DNA of 64,000 nt, taken from NCBI GenBank assembly GCA_022478985.1, contig JAKSZP010014942.1:1-64000 (forward strand). The letters are read 5' to 3'. Under the pieces are notes generated by a model. It was not told the DNA's origin. It made no database searches and was given only the letters and a program-made list of their open reading frames with translations. This DNA is from Massospora cicadina. Its lineage: Eukaryota > Entomophthoromycota > Entomophthoromycetes > Entomophthorales > Entomophthoraceae. The position numbers and the translations under genes are program-made. Below are positions 21,277 through 32,653 of the stretch, piece by piece (within the stretch, counting starts at the first letter, position 1; every line of letters begins with the position of its first letter).

Positions 21277-22811
21277 CACCCCATTGTTCTCTTGAATCAG
21301 GACCGCTCCCACGTCCACCGCTGAGGCATTTCATGCCACAATAAAAGGCTTGGAGGAATAGGATGCCTGAGGACCGGACGGAACCATAAAAACTTCCTTG
21401 ATTGCCTTGAATGCACATTGGCAATCCTCCATCCATTTGGATGTATAAATCTCACCCCATCAGTGGTTGAAGAGGCGCCACCAACTGGGAAAGCGTGGGC
21501 AAGATTTTTTTTCAGGAATAAAGTGGTTCCCAGAAAATGATGCAGCTTCTTCTGCATGGTGGGCGTGAGCCAGGAAAGGATCACTTTGAGTTTTATGGAT
21601 GAGATAGTGTACCATCCTTAGAGACAAGATTTCCCAAGAAGGTAAATACTTCTGGAGAGCTCAAACTTCACAGGCTTTACATAAAGATCAGCCTATTTTA
21701 GCGCCATCAATACTGCCTCCAGGCTCTGCTCATGCTGTTGAGGGGTTGGGGAATACACCAGGATATCATCAATGTATGTCACCGCATATGTAAAATGAAG
21801 ATCGCTATCATGGCATCAATTATCTACTGGTAAGTAGTGTGCACGTTTTTGAGATATAGGGAATCATGCAGAATTGAAAAATAACCCACCTGGTAAAAAT
21901 GGCCATCAACCACTCCTGGCCTTCCACCACACAGATTTGATTGAAGGAAAAGCCAAATGGGCTTTGAGATACCCAGGATTTTTTGATCACCTGACTGATG
22001 GTTTAATCTTGGGGATGCGGATAGGGATCATGCATGGTGATGTTATTCACATGACCATAGTCCATGCATGGACGCAGCATACCATCAGATTTTGAGTAAA
22101 AATGATAGGGGATGTAAGGGAGAAGATTTCTGGAAAATACATCCCTTCTGAAACATGTCATCCAATCACGCCTCCAGGGCAATATCCTCTTGCTCTGTAT
22201 AAGGGTACATAATACAGTGAATATTGATTACATTTACTGTCATATGGAAGGCTAGGTTATACTCAGAGTGTGTGAGAAGGCGATTGGCCTTCTCCATATC
22301 AAAAATATCCTTGTATTGCAATATGCTTGAAGAGAATCTAGAGCAACGCAGTGGGGGATGGAATTGACACAAATGATGCCACCGCCCTAGCAGGTAAAAA
22401 GGTATTAATCAGCGGAAATTTGCCAAATGCATAAAAATATACAAAAGATAAAAGGTTGGGCTTCAGATTAATGCCAACCCGTTGCCGCCGCCACCAACTA
22501 ACACCCAGAATAACAGGAATTAACAAATCTGGAACCATGGTGAACAAGTAACAGAAGCCAAATACATACACTGAGAATGGTATGGGGTGTCTCACTGTCT
22601 AGCAAATCATTAATGCCAATGATACACTAGATACCAGGGACCCTATGTCAAGATCTAGGTCCAAATACTGACCAGCCTGCAAGCTCATGAAGTTTCTAAC
22701 TTCTCCAGTATCTAAGAGAGCCTCAATGGATACCACATGAGATCCCAACTGAATTTTAAGAGGTAATAGAAAGGAAGCTTTATATCATTATTAGCAACTT
22801 TATGTGACATT
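21277..22811 (-). pseudogene. E pol: protease and reverse transcriptase
   Basis: From the high end: protease remnant VVSIEALLDTGEVRNFMSLQAG (22,740-22,660; DTG kept), then PDLLIPVILGVSWWRRQRVGINLKPNLLSF (22,550-22,440), the end of chromovirus protease. RT starts with EQEDIALEAWLDDMFQKG-like text near 22,170 and continues, broken by stops, to TPTMQKKLHHFLGTTLFLKKNLA and VGAVLIQENNG at 21,284. The YxDD region (about 21,750-21,900) is degraded. The piece is cut at both ends by elements C and F. Confidence 0.82.
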
Positions 22812-23557
22812 TGTCGGGCATTTGCCTTTCAGCTGCAAAATAAGAATGTTTTGGGTCAGAATCAGCTTAAAAGGGGAAAATTCGGCCAGTTGCAAGTTTT
22901 CAATAATAATACCAAGGATTTAAATGATATTACGATTATGTCAGTCAAAAGACCCTGGCCAATTCTTGGTAGAGCCCCACAAATTGGGGTAACATAATTT
23001 CAAATACTAAGCGGGCAATTAACTCAAAAACAAGTAATCAGATTCCTCCAGCCCACGTGGCATATTCTGGGGCATCCATCAAATGGTTCTCCCCCTTCTA
23101 CCTCGAGTTCTATTACAACACCTAAGCGGGGACCACCCCTTTTATAGGCGTGGCGGAGGTCCCCCAAGATAATATTATTTTATCAAATGGTGATAGGTTG
23201 AAATATATCAAATTATTAACATATGGGTACATTTTGACCCAGATACCTTCCCATCTGTCATTTCACTAAAGTAAATCAAGTTTTCTAAGCTTTAATTAAG
23301 TGAATCTGCATAATATTTGGATGGTAACAAGCCATTCCAAATTTATCATTGAGTTTCCTTTAACCCTTGATACAGTTTAAATACTGACTAGTATGATATC
23401 AAGGGGGCTCGTTTTTTACCCTGAAATCACACTAATAAAAATTTAAAAACCCCCAGCTTTTTATTTATTATTGTTTTTAGCTTTATTTAATAAACTCAGT
23501 TGTGGAATCCAGCAGCATATAGCACCAGCAAGCAAAGCAAACAGCTGAATTCCCACA
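22812..23557 (+). repeat. 5' LTR of F
   Basis: Pairs with 35,019-35,771, and in inverted orientation with both LTRs of G. It holds a TATA-like run CCCCTTTTATAGGCGTGG at about 23,134, conserved in all four LTRs, a candidate promoter. Confidence 0.92.
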
Positions 23558-23560
23558 AAG

Positions 23561-23590
23561 TGGTGCTCACTACAGGGGCTTTAACCTGTA
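23561..23590 (+). other. Primer-binding site of F with adjoining leader hairpin
   Basis: TGGTGCTCACTACAGGGGC at 23,561-23,579, 3 bases after the LTR. The TACAGG at 23,571-23,576 pairs with CCTGTA at 23,585-23,590 (8-base loop). The same arrangement occurs in G. Confidence 0.78.
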
Positions 23591-23613
23591 CACCACAAAA
23601 AAATCAACTAAAA

Positions 23614-25036
23614 ATGGAGGCTTATAAAGTGAGTAACCCTCCAACTCTTCCTCTTCCAACTGAACTAAGAGTAGTTGCCCTGGAGACGCAACTTGCCAGC
23701 GCTCTATCTCGTCTCAAAGAACTCAAACAGCGCCCTTTTAAAATTCCTTTTAGAGACAAATTTGCCCCTGGCGAGGGTAGTATTGCTTCCTTTATATATG
23801 TCTATTAATCAGCCATGGAAGGCGCGACTGACCAACAAAAAGTCAAGCAAATTCTACTTCACCTAAGTCGCATGGCTCAAGAGGTGTTGGTCCCACATAT
23901 GGACACTCTGAAAACATGCGAGAGGTTAAGGATGTGCTGACTGCTGAATTTGGTTCAATGAAAATCTTGAATAGGAAAAAGCAGGCCTTTATGTGCCTCA
24001 TCCTGAAAAGGGGTGAATTGCTCACTACCTTTGTTAGTTAAATTTATGATGAAGCTCAGCCATTAATACTTGCAAAAATGTTACCTCTCTATGATGCCAT
24101 TGATGCCATTCTATCTGGTATGGCTTCCTTTCCTTCCATTGCACAGCATCTTATCTCTGTTATATGCCACATCTGTACAATCCGTGATATCAGAGAGGCG
24201 CTTCTAGAGGTTGCAGATATCTACAAAGTTGAGGCTACTTCAGGAGTTGGTTCAAATCATCAAATCTTCACTATTGAGGACTCCTCAACCATATCGCCAC
24301 AAATGGAATCCCAAATGATCATTATGGCCCCACTTGTGTTGGTTACTACCTCAATACCAGCACCTGCTGTGCAGCTCAAACCTGGTCTTCCTTCGCCCAG
24401 CCAACCTGAGGTTCTCAGGCTAGTAAATAAGATCGTATCTTCGTCAATGGAGCAGCGCTCCTCCCCTTCTTGCCACCAAGCTCAGCTTGAGCCCTCCAAC
24501 AACATTCTTTAAGTGGTTAACAAGTCTAAACCCCTTTCTCAGGTGACTTTCACCCCCACCAACAATGGGTTTAAGGACCATATTGCTAACGCTCAAACAC
24601 TTGTTTCCTCACGGCTTCTAGCCACTTATCAACCCAAAGCTGGCGTAGTTAAAGATGCGCCCTCCACAAGGCTATCTCCTTCAGCCAACTCGAATTCAAA
24701 CCCTGTAGCCATGAGAATGCTCAAACCTCTCCCACCGGTGACAGTCACTCCCAATAACCATGGACTCACGGACAAGGCTTCTCAAGTTAAGCCACCTGCT
24801 CCTCCAATGATCGCTGCAGATGCCCCCCAGCTACTAAAGTTATGGCTTCACCTTCGACAGCTCTTCTTGTATCCACCCAATGTGTGTGGACAACCCTTCA
24901 GATGATGAGTCTGAAGGGGGTTATGAGGACGTTGGTTATTATGTCCTAGGAGCCCCTGTTGAAGTAGGTATACCAGATCGGCTAAACCCTGAAAGAGTGG
25001 ATAAAGCCCTGATCCCTCAAGAAACCTAGCTTAATT
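23614..25036 (+). pseudogene. F gag
   Basis: The start is the ATG at 23,614 (MEAYKVSNPPTLPLPTE), parallel to G gag MEATTMSNPPTFPPH. It reads LETQLASALSRLKEL, a short coiled coil, then GEGSIASFIYVY, the capsid-like core, with a stop at 23,806 and a frameshift, and goes on in 24,078-24,512 and 24,513-24,905. The C-terminal third is Pro/Ser/Thr-rich and lacks a visible zinc knuckle, as in G. Gag would form the particle around element RNA. Broken by at least three lesions. Confidence 0.85.
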
Positions 25037-25038
25037 AA

Positions 25039-25623
25039 GTGCTGGGGTGCCCTGAGGTTATTGATACTGCTAGCGATGCTGACCATATTATTGCTTCATT
25101 GATCCAACCCATTCATAATGTTTACCACCTACAGTCCATTAAAAATAACTATCCAGAAACAGCTAGAAAACTCGTCTCTACTCTCCGTTTTAAGGAAGTG
25201 TTAGCTCTTCCCCCTAACTTTGGTGGGACTATAATTAAGGTAGAGGTCATTATTCAAAAAGTCCAGGTTAAAGCTATCTTTGACACTGGATCTCCTGTTA
25301 ATGTTCTATTATCCAAGCTGATCAAGAAGATTAAGCTAGCTCCTGAGCTTGAGTGTACGCAGGAATTTGGAACAGCAGGTCCTAACAACACCCGCGCTAT
25401 TGGAGCCTACTCCACTTTGCCTGTTTGGATTGAAAAGCTCATCCTGGCAGCTCCCTCTGTGGCTTTGAACAATAACGCTTATGACATGTTTATTGGCACG
25501 CAGTTTATGATTAAGTATGATGATATAATCAATATGAAACAGGGTTACCTCTCCCTACTAAGTTATGAAGTTCCTCTATCTTTATCAATGAAGAACCCAG
25601 TAAAAAAGAATACTCCTGCTTAG
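25039..25623 (+). CDS. F aspartic protease domain, open frame
   Basis: A 194-codon open part of the polyprotein, written by convention from a non-ATG point. It holds VKAIFDTGSPVNVLLSKLIKK with an intact DTG active site at about residue 80, then TQEFGTAGPNNTRAIGAYSTLP and YDMFIGTQFMIKYDD. It would cleave the Gag-Pol polyprotein. It is the least damaged part of F. The stop at 25,621 separates it from RT. Confidence 0.85.
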   Translation: MLGCPEVIDTASDADHIIASLIQPIHNVYHLQSIKNNYPETARKLVSTLRFKEVLALPPNFGGTIIKVEVIIQKVQVKAIFDTGSPVNVLLSKLIKKIKLAPELECTQEFGTAGPNNTRAIGAYSTLPVWIEKLILAAPSVALNNNAYDMFIGTQFMIKYDDIINMKQGYLSLLSYEVPLSLSMKNPVKKNTPA

Positions 25624-26335
25624 TTGAGTACCCTTCCTCTGCTTTACCTTTATTCTATACAAACTCTGGTTGCAACACAAATAAGTTGTTCGTTTTGTGA
25701 ATGCTTTAGAGGGCATTCCCTTTTATGCTACAGAGGAAACAGTTATCAAGGCTGGGGAACAACGGGTGGTTGCTACTAACATTACACTATAGATCCCACG
25801 AGCCTGTCTCCTACACATAACTAGCTTGATGGATAAGCGCTTTGGAACCCTGGGTATTGCCAGTTATACTAGATCCCGCGTATCAACGACCCATTAATAT
25901 CCTATTGGGAAACCTTACCAATCAACACATCATTGTCAAAAAACATCAAGAGATAGTGAAAGGTCTACTAATTCCTCTTGATAAAATTAACAGTGTCCAC
26001 TTTATTGGGTCAATGTTGTATATGGTGTTACCCACTGACCAGATGGTTTGTACTCTGCCTAACATCCACATCTCCGGTGACCTAACCCCAGATGAGCTCA
26101 AACAAGTTTATTCTTTATTGGATACATATAGCTATATTTTCTCTCAAAACGAGATGGATTATGGTCATATGAAAGGATGGAGCAACCCTATTGATGTTAG
26201 TGATGCCCAACCTATTTAATCTAAACCTTACCATAAGCTAAGGTTGAAGAGCAGCAAATGATGGCTAAACTCAAGCAGCTATTAGACGCAGGGTTATTAC
26301 TACCATCCCAAAGCCCTTGGGCGTCCCTCTCTTGC
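25624..26335 (+). pseudogene. F protease-RT linker and first RT residues
   Basis: The open frame 25,842-26,219 reads ILDPAYQRPINILLGNLTN, LLDTYSYIFSQNEMDYGHMKG. After a stop the RT start LLDAGLLLPSQSPW appears and is cut at 26,335 by G exactly after the CTTGC target. RT resumes at 32,654. Confidence 0.85.
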
Positions 26336-27093
26336 TGTAGGAATCCATCTCTATTGTGCTCACTGGTGCTTACGCCACTGGATCCCACAAAAGCTTTGAT
26401 AAATATTATAAAATAAAATTTAATATAACTTGTTTTTTAATAGTTTTTTATTAGGAGCGCGGGGTAATAACAGAAAAATGATCCCTCTAAATATTCAACC
26501 ATTCAGTATTTAAACTCTTTTGAGAATCAGGGGAAATTCAAGGATAGGCTTGGAATATCTTAGATGCTTCCAAATTAGGCAATATGGGTTACACTCTTAT
26601 CAGATCTTGGGAAAAGTGAGTTACTTTTTGGTGAAATGATAGTTGGGGTTTTGGGACAGAATGCACCCATGCGGTAAGTTTTTGATGTATTTCAACCAAT
26701 CACAGCTTGATAAAATGTTTTCACCTTGGTGGACCTCCGCCACGCCTATAAAAGGGGTGGTCCCCGCATAGGTGCTTTTAAAGACCTGATAGTGATTGGG
26801 GGCGTACCTTCTGATGGTCAACTCAAGGTCCATTGCGAGGTCAGAGTAATCCAATCTCTTGATTTTACATTTATTGCCCATGCAGGGTTCGAAATGGTGT
26901 TACCCCAATTAATGGGGTTCCACCATGATTCAGCCAGGGTCTTTTAGCCAATATCCTCGACATTATCATTATCATTATTGTTAAAATTGCTCTTAGTAAC
27001 ATCACCAAATTGCAGATGGCTGACATTTCCCCTTTTCTCCAGAATTCGACCCAAAACATTTTTATTTTTAGCTGTGAAGGCAAATGTCTGACA
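26336..27093 (-). repeat. 3' LTR of G
   Basis: 758 bp. On the minus strand it starts TGTCAGACATTTGCC and ends TTCCTACA. A purine tract (TTGAGGGGGGTGA) precedes it at 27,094-27,107. Confidence 0.93.
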
Positions 27094-27316
27094 TCACCCC
27101 CCTCAAGAATGTTGGGGGAGAATATGGCTGTAGGAAACGGCCAAGTACGCGTTTAATGCTGATACCAGTAGCTAGAGATAAAATAGATACTCGTTTCCTC
27201 TCTTGAAAGTGATGGTGAAAGGCCCCTTACAATTGATCCAAGCTTACCGCTTCTAGGAGTGATGCGGCTATGGTATTACAACACCATGTCAGACACTTGG
27301 AATGTAGGTAGGGGGT

Positions 27317-28366
27317 TCAGAACTCTTTGGCAGCCTGCCCTTCTTTGGTCACTGTTTTTGCTAAATTGGTCATAGCTTCAGATTGGAGTTGGATTATGTG
27401 CTGAGCCAATCTTCTCATGACTTTCTCTGGTTCCTCAACTCTATAAGAGAATACATCCTTAGCTAAGAGGGAAGGTACACCTGGTTCCTGCCCATACAAG
27501 ACATGGAATGGAGACATTTTCAAAATCTGGTGATAGCTAATCCAGTATGCCATAAGAGCACTAGGTAGATATTGATCCCCGTGAAGAGGATCAGAGGAGG
27601 CCATTTTTCAAAGAATAGAAACCAAAGTTCCATTTGCTCTTTCCACGGTCCAATTGGTGGAGGGGTTATATGGAGCCAAAAAAAGTTGTTGTGCTCCCAT
27701 AGATGTGGCCAGGATTTTGACTACTCTGGAGGTGAATTTCTTGCCACTATCGCAGAGTAGCACTTGGGGCAGACGTGACATGTGAAGATGTGTTGATGTA
27801 AAAAGGTGGCGGTGGCCTTGTCTGTTTGGGCAGGAAGAGCCACGGCTTCCACCCACTTAGTGAAGTGGTCAATAGCTACTAGGATAAATCTGTTTCCACT
27901 AGTAGACTGAGGAAGGGGACCTAATACATCTAAACTGATGGTGTGGAACGGTTATTGAGGGGTATTTGGTTGATACTGGTATCTAGTCTTGAAACCAGAT
28001 TGCTTCTTACATGTAAGGCAGGATTCCAAGACGTCAACAATAGATTCCATCATACCATCCAAATAAAACCGATCCTTAGTCCACTCATAAGTTTTCTTTG
28101 CCCTCCATGACCTAGGGTGGAATGAGCTTCTAAGATAGCAGGTATGCATTCCGAGGGTCAAAGGTAAGGTAGCCATTTTGTCCCCACCTGCTTATACAAC
28201 TTCCCATCTTCAACTTTGGTGTTATGGGAGTGCCAGGCCAACATCTTCTGAACAGGCTTATCCTCATCCTCTCATTCACTGGGGTCATTAAGAGGCCATG
28301 CAACCTCTCCACCGCACTATTATCCAAGTGAAGGACTGGTAGCCGAGTCAACCCATCAACATTCAT
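27317..28366 (-). pseudogene. G integrase
   Basis: Frames at 28,366-28,130 (end of RNase H, MNVDGLTRLPVLHLD), 28,176-27,952 (zinc domain ending in VLESCLTCKKQSGF), 27,856-27,608 (LLCDSGKKFTSRVVKI, APYNPSTNWTVERANGTLVSIL) and 27,604-27,317 (LMAYWISYHQILKMSPFHVLYGQEPG) reconstruct a Ty3 integrase with small frameshifts between. The DSG and VERANG motifs carry the second Asp and the Glu of the triad. Confidence 0.88.
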
Positions 28367-28388
28367 GTGATGGGTTCCAGCACGGTGT

Positions 28389-29560
28389 TCAAACTTTCAT
28401 GTCATAAGGCTGGAGCTTTAGAGCCCAGCGAGCTAGCTGACCAGTAGTATCCTTCATGTTCCGTAACCACTTTAGGGATGCGTGGTCTGTAACTACAGTG
28501 AAGATGGTTCCATATAGAAAAGGGCGGTATTGCTTAACAGTTAACAGAACAGCAAGGCACTTATTCTCTGTTACACTGTAGTTACGTTCCGCCTTTGACA
28601 GCATCTTACTAAAATAGGATACAGGATGATCTACACCGTGCTCATCTAATTGGGCTAAGATGGTCCCAACGGCATAGTCTGAGGCGTTAGTGAATAAGAT
28701 GAAAGTTTTATTAAAATCTGGGTGCCATAAATAGGGCGTTGTTGTAGCAGTTGCTTCATTGTCTCAAAAGCAGGTTTTTTGTTCAGCACCCTAATAAAAG
28801 GGGTATTATTAGTTAATAGTTGGACAAGGGGCTCACTAAGTTGTGCAAACTTAGGGATGAACTGATGGTAATATCCCATCATCCCTAAAAGCACCTGAAT
28901 ATCCTGTAGAGTTTAAGGGGTGGCATTTTTGCAATAGCTTCGACCTTGTCTTTCATGGGTTGAATTTCTTCTTGGGAAATTGAATGACTAAGGAAGTTCA
29001 ATTTCCTTTGGAAGAAGGTACACTTTGAGGTCTTCATCTTAATATTATACTTACAACCGTTGAAACACCACCTTCAAGTTATCAAGATGTTCATTGAAGG
29101 TTTTTGAGAACATCGTGATGTAATCAAGATAGACAATGACACAAGCTAACTTGAGGTCCTGAAAGATGTGTTGCATCGCACGCTGGAAAGAGGCAGGTGC
29201 ATTGCACAACCCTTGGGGTAATTATGTGGGTTGAAAGAGACCTTCACTACAAATAAAAGCGCATTTCTCCTGATCTTGAGTAGAAAGGTCCATTTTCCAA
29301 TAGCCACTGGCCAAGTCCATGGCGGAGAAGAATTTGGAGCCAGAGAGTTGGGTCAGGGTATCATCAATGTGAGGGATAGAATAGCTATCCTTCTTAGAGA
29401 GGCTATTCAACCTATGGTAATCCATGACTATCTGGTAACCTCCGTTTTTCTTTTTAATTAGTAAGAGAGGTGAAGACCAAGGGCTTTGTGAAGGAACTAA
29501 TAACCCCGCGTCTAATAACTGCTGGAACTCCGTCCTCATTTGTTGCTCCTCCACCTTTGA
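28389..29560 (-). pseudogene. G reverse transcriptase and RNase H
   Basis: RT fingers/palm at 29,554-29,222: LLDAGLLVPSQSPWSSPLLL, IVMDYHRLNSLSKKDSY, FFSAMDLASGYWKMDLS. The catalytic box, at about 29,130-29,140, reads CVIVYLDYITMF, so the second Asp of YLDD is Tyr (F keeps YLDDI). The thumb MMGYYHQFIPKFAQLSEPLV is at 28,894 downward. RNase H at 28,604-28,389 has RNYSVTENKCLAVLLTVK and VVTDHASLKWLRNMKD. Several frameshifts. Confidence 0.9.
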
Positions 29561-29580
29561 CTTATGATAAGGTTTGGACC

Positions 29581-30373
29581 TTATAGGCTGGCATCACCCA
29601 CATAAATGGAGTGGCACCAGCCCTTCATGTGGCCATAGTCAGTATCTGATTTGGAGAATATGCCACTGTATTCGTCTAACAAGGTAAGAACTTGTTCCAA
29701 CTCCTCTGGGGTCAGCTTATCCAAAATATGAACATTGGGCAAGGTGCACACCATGTTGTCTATGGGTAAGACCAAACCTGCCATAAAGCCAACGGAGTGG
29801 ATATGTTCAATGTCCTCTACTGGGAGTAGGAAACCTCTGCCAATCTCCTGGTGTTTCTGTATGATCATGTCCTTTTCCGGTGAGGTTCCCCAGTAGAATG
29901 GTAATTGGCCTCTGTTAGGCTGGGTTTAGTATACCAGGCAATATACGAGGCTCCAAGGGGCTAACGCCCTCAATACTTATGAGATGCAACAAGCAATGAT
30001 GTGGGATTTGTAGTGTGATTTTAGTGTCAACCACTCTTTGTTCCCCAGGCTTAATTAAGACCTCATCTGCAGCATAGAAAGGGATACCATCCCCAGCATC
30101 CACTGAATTGGTAAATTTCTTTGTGTTGCACCCAGAAGTAGAATAAGGCAAGGTTATAGCTGAAAAAGGGTATTTGACCAGGCAAGAGTATTTATGCTTT
30201 CTAGGTTCTTTGTAGGATTAGAATAAAAGGACTTTGTATTTGAGTACTGAGAGGACCCCTTGCTTCAGGTTGATTATTCCTTAATACTAAATCATGAATT
30301 GAGTGCCAATGAGCTTATCATATGCGTTGTTGTTCAAAGCTACAGCAGGTGCTGGTAAGATAAGCTTCATAAT
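29581..30373 (-). pseudogene. G protease-RT linker
   Basis: Two frames, 29,868-29,581 (LIPxxDI-like text, KLTPEELEQVLTLLDEYSGIFS) and 30,151-29,915 (DGIPFYAADEVLIKPGEQRVVDTKI), match the F linker. No catalytic residues are expected. Confidence 0.8.
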
Positions 30374-31105
30374 TCAAATGGGAAGGGAAGAGTATGCCCC
30401 AATAGCACGAGTATTGTTTGGGCCAGTGGTTCCAAATTCTTGCGTGTACTCCAAGTCAGGCGCTAGCTTTATCTTCTTAATAAGCTTAGTGGAGATCACG
30501 TTGACTGGGGAGCCAGTGTCCAGGATGGCTAGTATTTGGACCTTTTGAATGACCACTTCAAAATTAGTGAGCGTTCCTCCAAATTGAGGTGACAAAGATA
30601 AGACCTCCTTGAGCCAGAAGGTGGAGGTTAGCTTTTTAGCGGTCTCAGGGTATTTATCCATGATGGTTTTTATGGGATGAACCCACCAAAGAGGGAGAAT
30701 CAAGCCAGCTATTAATTGGTAACCATCGCTAGCAGTGTCAATAATTTTTGGACACCCTTGTATTTGGCTGAGGTACGTTTCCTCAGGTATGGTGGTCATG
30801 TCTACTCCTCCAGCGTTCAAATGATCAGTCACATCTATCTCCACAGGGGCTCCCAATATGTAGTAACCAACGTCATCATAACCCCCCTCAGATTTGTTCC
30901 CAAGGGTATTCTCAACAACTGGCAAGGCCGCGATGGAGATAGGAGAGATGGTCACAGGAGATTGAATAGCCTTAGGGCACGCACTTACCAGCTTAGCTGG
31001 AGGGGTATGCACAGCAGCTTTAGTAAGCTTGTATGGGCGTATGGATGTTACTACCTTACAGGGCTTTGATTCATAAGAAGGAGTTATAAACTTTTTGAGT
31101 TGCAC
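30374..31105 (-). CDS. G aspartic protease and upstream gag tail, open frame
   Basis: A 243-codon open frame. Near its end is ILAILDTGSPVNVISTKLIKK with an intact DTG, then TQEFGTTGPNNTRAIGAYSSLPI. The first ~100 residues are Pro/Ser/Thr-rich and correspond to the gag C-terminus of F. It is part of a Gag-Pol polyprotein and has no true start of its own. A stop at 30,374 interrupts the last strands of the protease. Confidence 0.85.
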   Translation of the reverse strand: MQLKKFITPSYESKPCKVVTSIRPYKLTKAAVHTPPAKLVSACPKAIQSPVTISPISIAALPVVENTLGNKSEGGYDDVGYYILGAPVEIDVTDHLNAGGVDMTTIPEETYLSQIQGCPKIIDTASDGYQLIAGLILPLWWVHPIKTIMDKYPETAKKLTSTFWLKEVLSLSPQFGGTLTNFEVVIQKVQILAILDTGSPVNVISTKLIKKIKLAPDLEYTQEFGTTGPNNTRAIGAYSSLPI

Positions 31106-31840
31106 TGAGGTGCAGGTTTAGCAGGGAGGATAGGCACAGGTGAGCACACTCCCAACTGTTCAACTGGTGGTAACTCCTTAATGGTTAGAGCTGAAGGTTT
31201 CACCTCAGCGTCATTTGTTTTGGCACATATTTAAAATTCAGCTACTTCTACCAAAGCCTCTTTAATATCGCGCTTGATTTTTGAAGTGGCGTTTGACTAA
31301 GATGATATGTCTGGCTAGAGAAGGCTGAGACACTAACCCAGTTGACAGGGCGGCGATAGCATTATCAAGGGTAAGCATGTTTGAGGTTGACAACCTTTGC
31401 GTAGCGAGGTAAAATCGTTCAGCAAAGGCAATGATTGATTCACCTTCATACAAACTAAGGCGCATAAAGGCCTGTTTTTCTCTGTGTAGACTTTGCTTTG
31501 ATCCAAATTCAACTAGAAGAGCCTCCTTCACCTGTGCCCAGGTGTGCAAAGGGTCCAGGAAAGAAATTATCATCTCTTGCGCTAGGTGGCTTAAACAAGG
31601 AAGGATGTGTTCTTTTTGCTTGTCCGTTGCACCATCCATGGAAGCTTTATAAACATACAAAAAAGTAACAATACTCCCTTCACCAGGGATATACTTATCT
31701 TTAAAACATGGGTTTAGGGGGCACTGCTCAAGTTCATTGAGTCGGGATAGAGCGCTTGTTAGTTGCTTTTCCAGAGAAAATAAACGCGATTCCATGTGAG
31801 GAGGAAAAGTGGGAGGGTTACTCATGGTGGTAGCCTCCAT
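31106..31840 (-). pseudogene. G gag
   Basis: From the ATG at 31,840 (MEATTMSNPPTFPPHMESR) a frame runs to 31,262: coiled-coil LEKQLTSALSRLNELEQ, then GEGSIVTFLYVYKASMDGA, LAQEMIISFLDPLHTWAQV, LVEFGSKQSLHREKQAFMRL and ESIIAFAERFYLATQRL, the capsid-like core of Ty3 gag. A stop and frameshift follow before the protease frame. The start is set by match to F and by distance from the PBS (30 bases). Confidence 0.88.
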
Positions 31841-31854
31841 TTTTGATGATTTTG

Positions 31855-31887
31855 TAGTGTACAGGGGGCTTCCTGTAGTGAGCACGA
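31855..31887 (-). other. Primer-binding site and leader hairpin of G
   Basis: Minus-strand TCGTGCTCACTACAGGAAG from 31,887, 3 bases after the 5' LTR. TACAGG pairs with CCTGTA 6 bases further, as in F. Confidence 0.75.
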
Positions 31888-31890
31888 ATT

Positions 31891-32648
31891 TGTAGAAATC
31901 CAGCTCTCTTGTGCTCGCTCGCGCTTATGCCGCCGGATCCCACAAAAGCTTTGATAAATATTATAAAATAAATTTTAATAAAAACTTGTTTTTATAAGGT
32001 TTTTATTAGGAGTATGGGGTAGTAATGGAAAAACGATTCCTCTTGATATTCAACCATTCAGTATTTAAACTCTTTTGAGGGTTGGGGATATTCAGGGATA
32101 GGTTTGGAATAGCTTAGATGCTTCTTAATTATGTAATATAGGTTACACTCCTATCAGATCTTGGAAAAAGTGAGTTACTTTTTGGCAAAACGATAGTTGG
32201 GGTTTTGGGGCAGAATGTACCCATGCAGTAAGTTTTTGATGTATTTTAATTAATTACCACTTGATAAATTTTTTCACCTTGGGGGACCTCCGCCACTCCT
32301 ATAAAAGGGGGTGGTCCCCATGTAGGTGCTTTGAAAGACCTGATATTGGTTGGGGGTGTACCTTTGGATGGTCACCCCAAGGTCCATTGTGAGGTTGGAG
32401 TAATCCGATCACTTGATTTTACATTTATTGCCCATTCAGGGTTAGAAATGGTGATACCCCAATTAACGGGGTTCCACCATGAATTGGCCAGAGTCTTTTG
32501 TCTGATATCCTCGACATTATCATTATCATTATTGTTAAAATTGCTCTTAGTAGCATCACCAAATTGCAAATGGCTGACATTTCCCCTTTTCTCCAGAATT
32601 TGATCTAAAACATTCTTATTTTTTAGCTGTGAGGGCAAATGTCTGACA
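31891..32648 (-). repeat. 5' LTR of G
   Basis: 758 bp, same length as 26,336-27,093, with scattered substitutions. Followed by the CTTGC TSD at 32,649-32,653. Confidence 0.93.
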
Positions 32649-32653
32649 CTTGC

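Larger units (their letters stand above)
26336..32648 (-). mobile_element. LTR retrotransposon G, same family as F, inserted in F's RT
   Basis: A minus-strand element of 6,313 bp with two 758-bp LTRs and a perfect CTTGC duplication (26,331-26,335 and 32,649-32,653). Gag, protease, RT, RNase H and integrase all match F in order and wording. It is structurally complete but every ORF has lesions, and the RT catalytic box is mutated. Its LTRs are inverted copies of F's LTRs. Confidence 0.95.
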
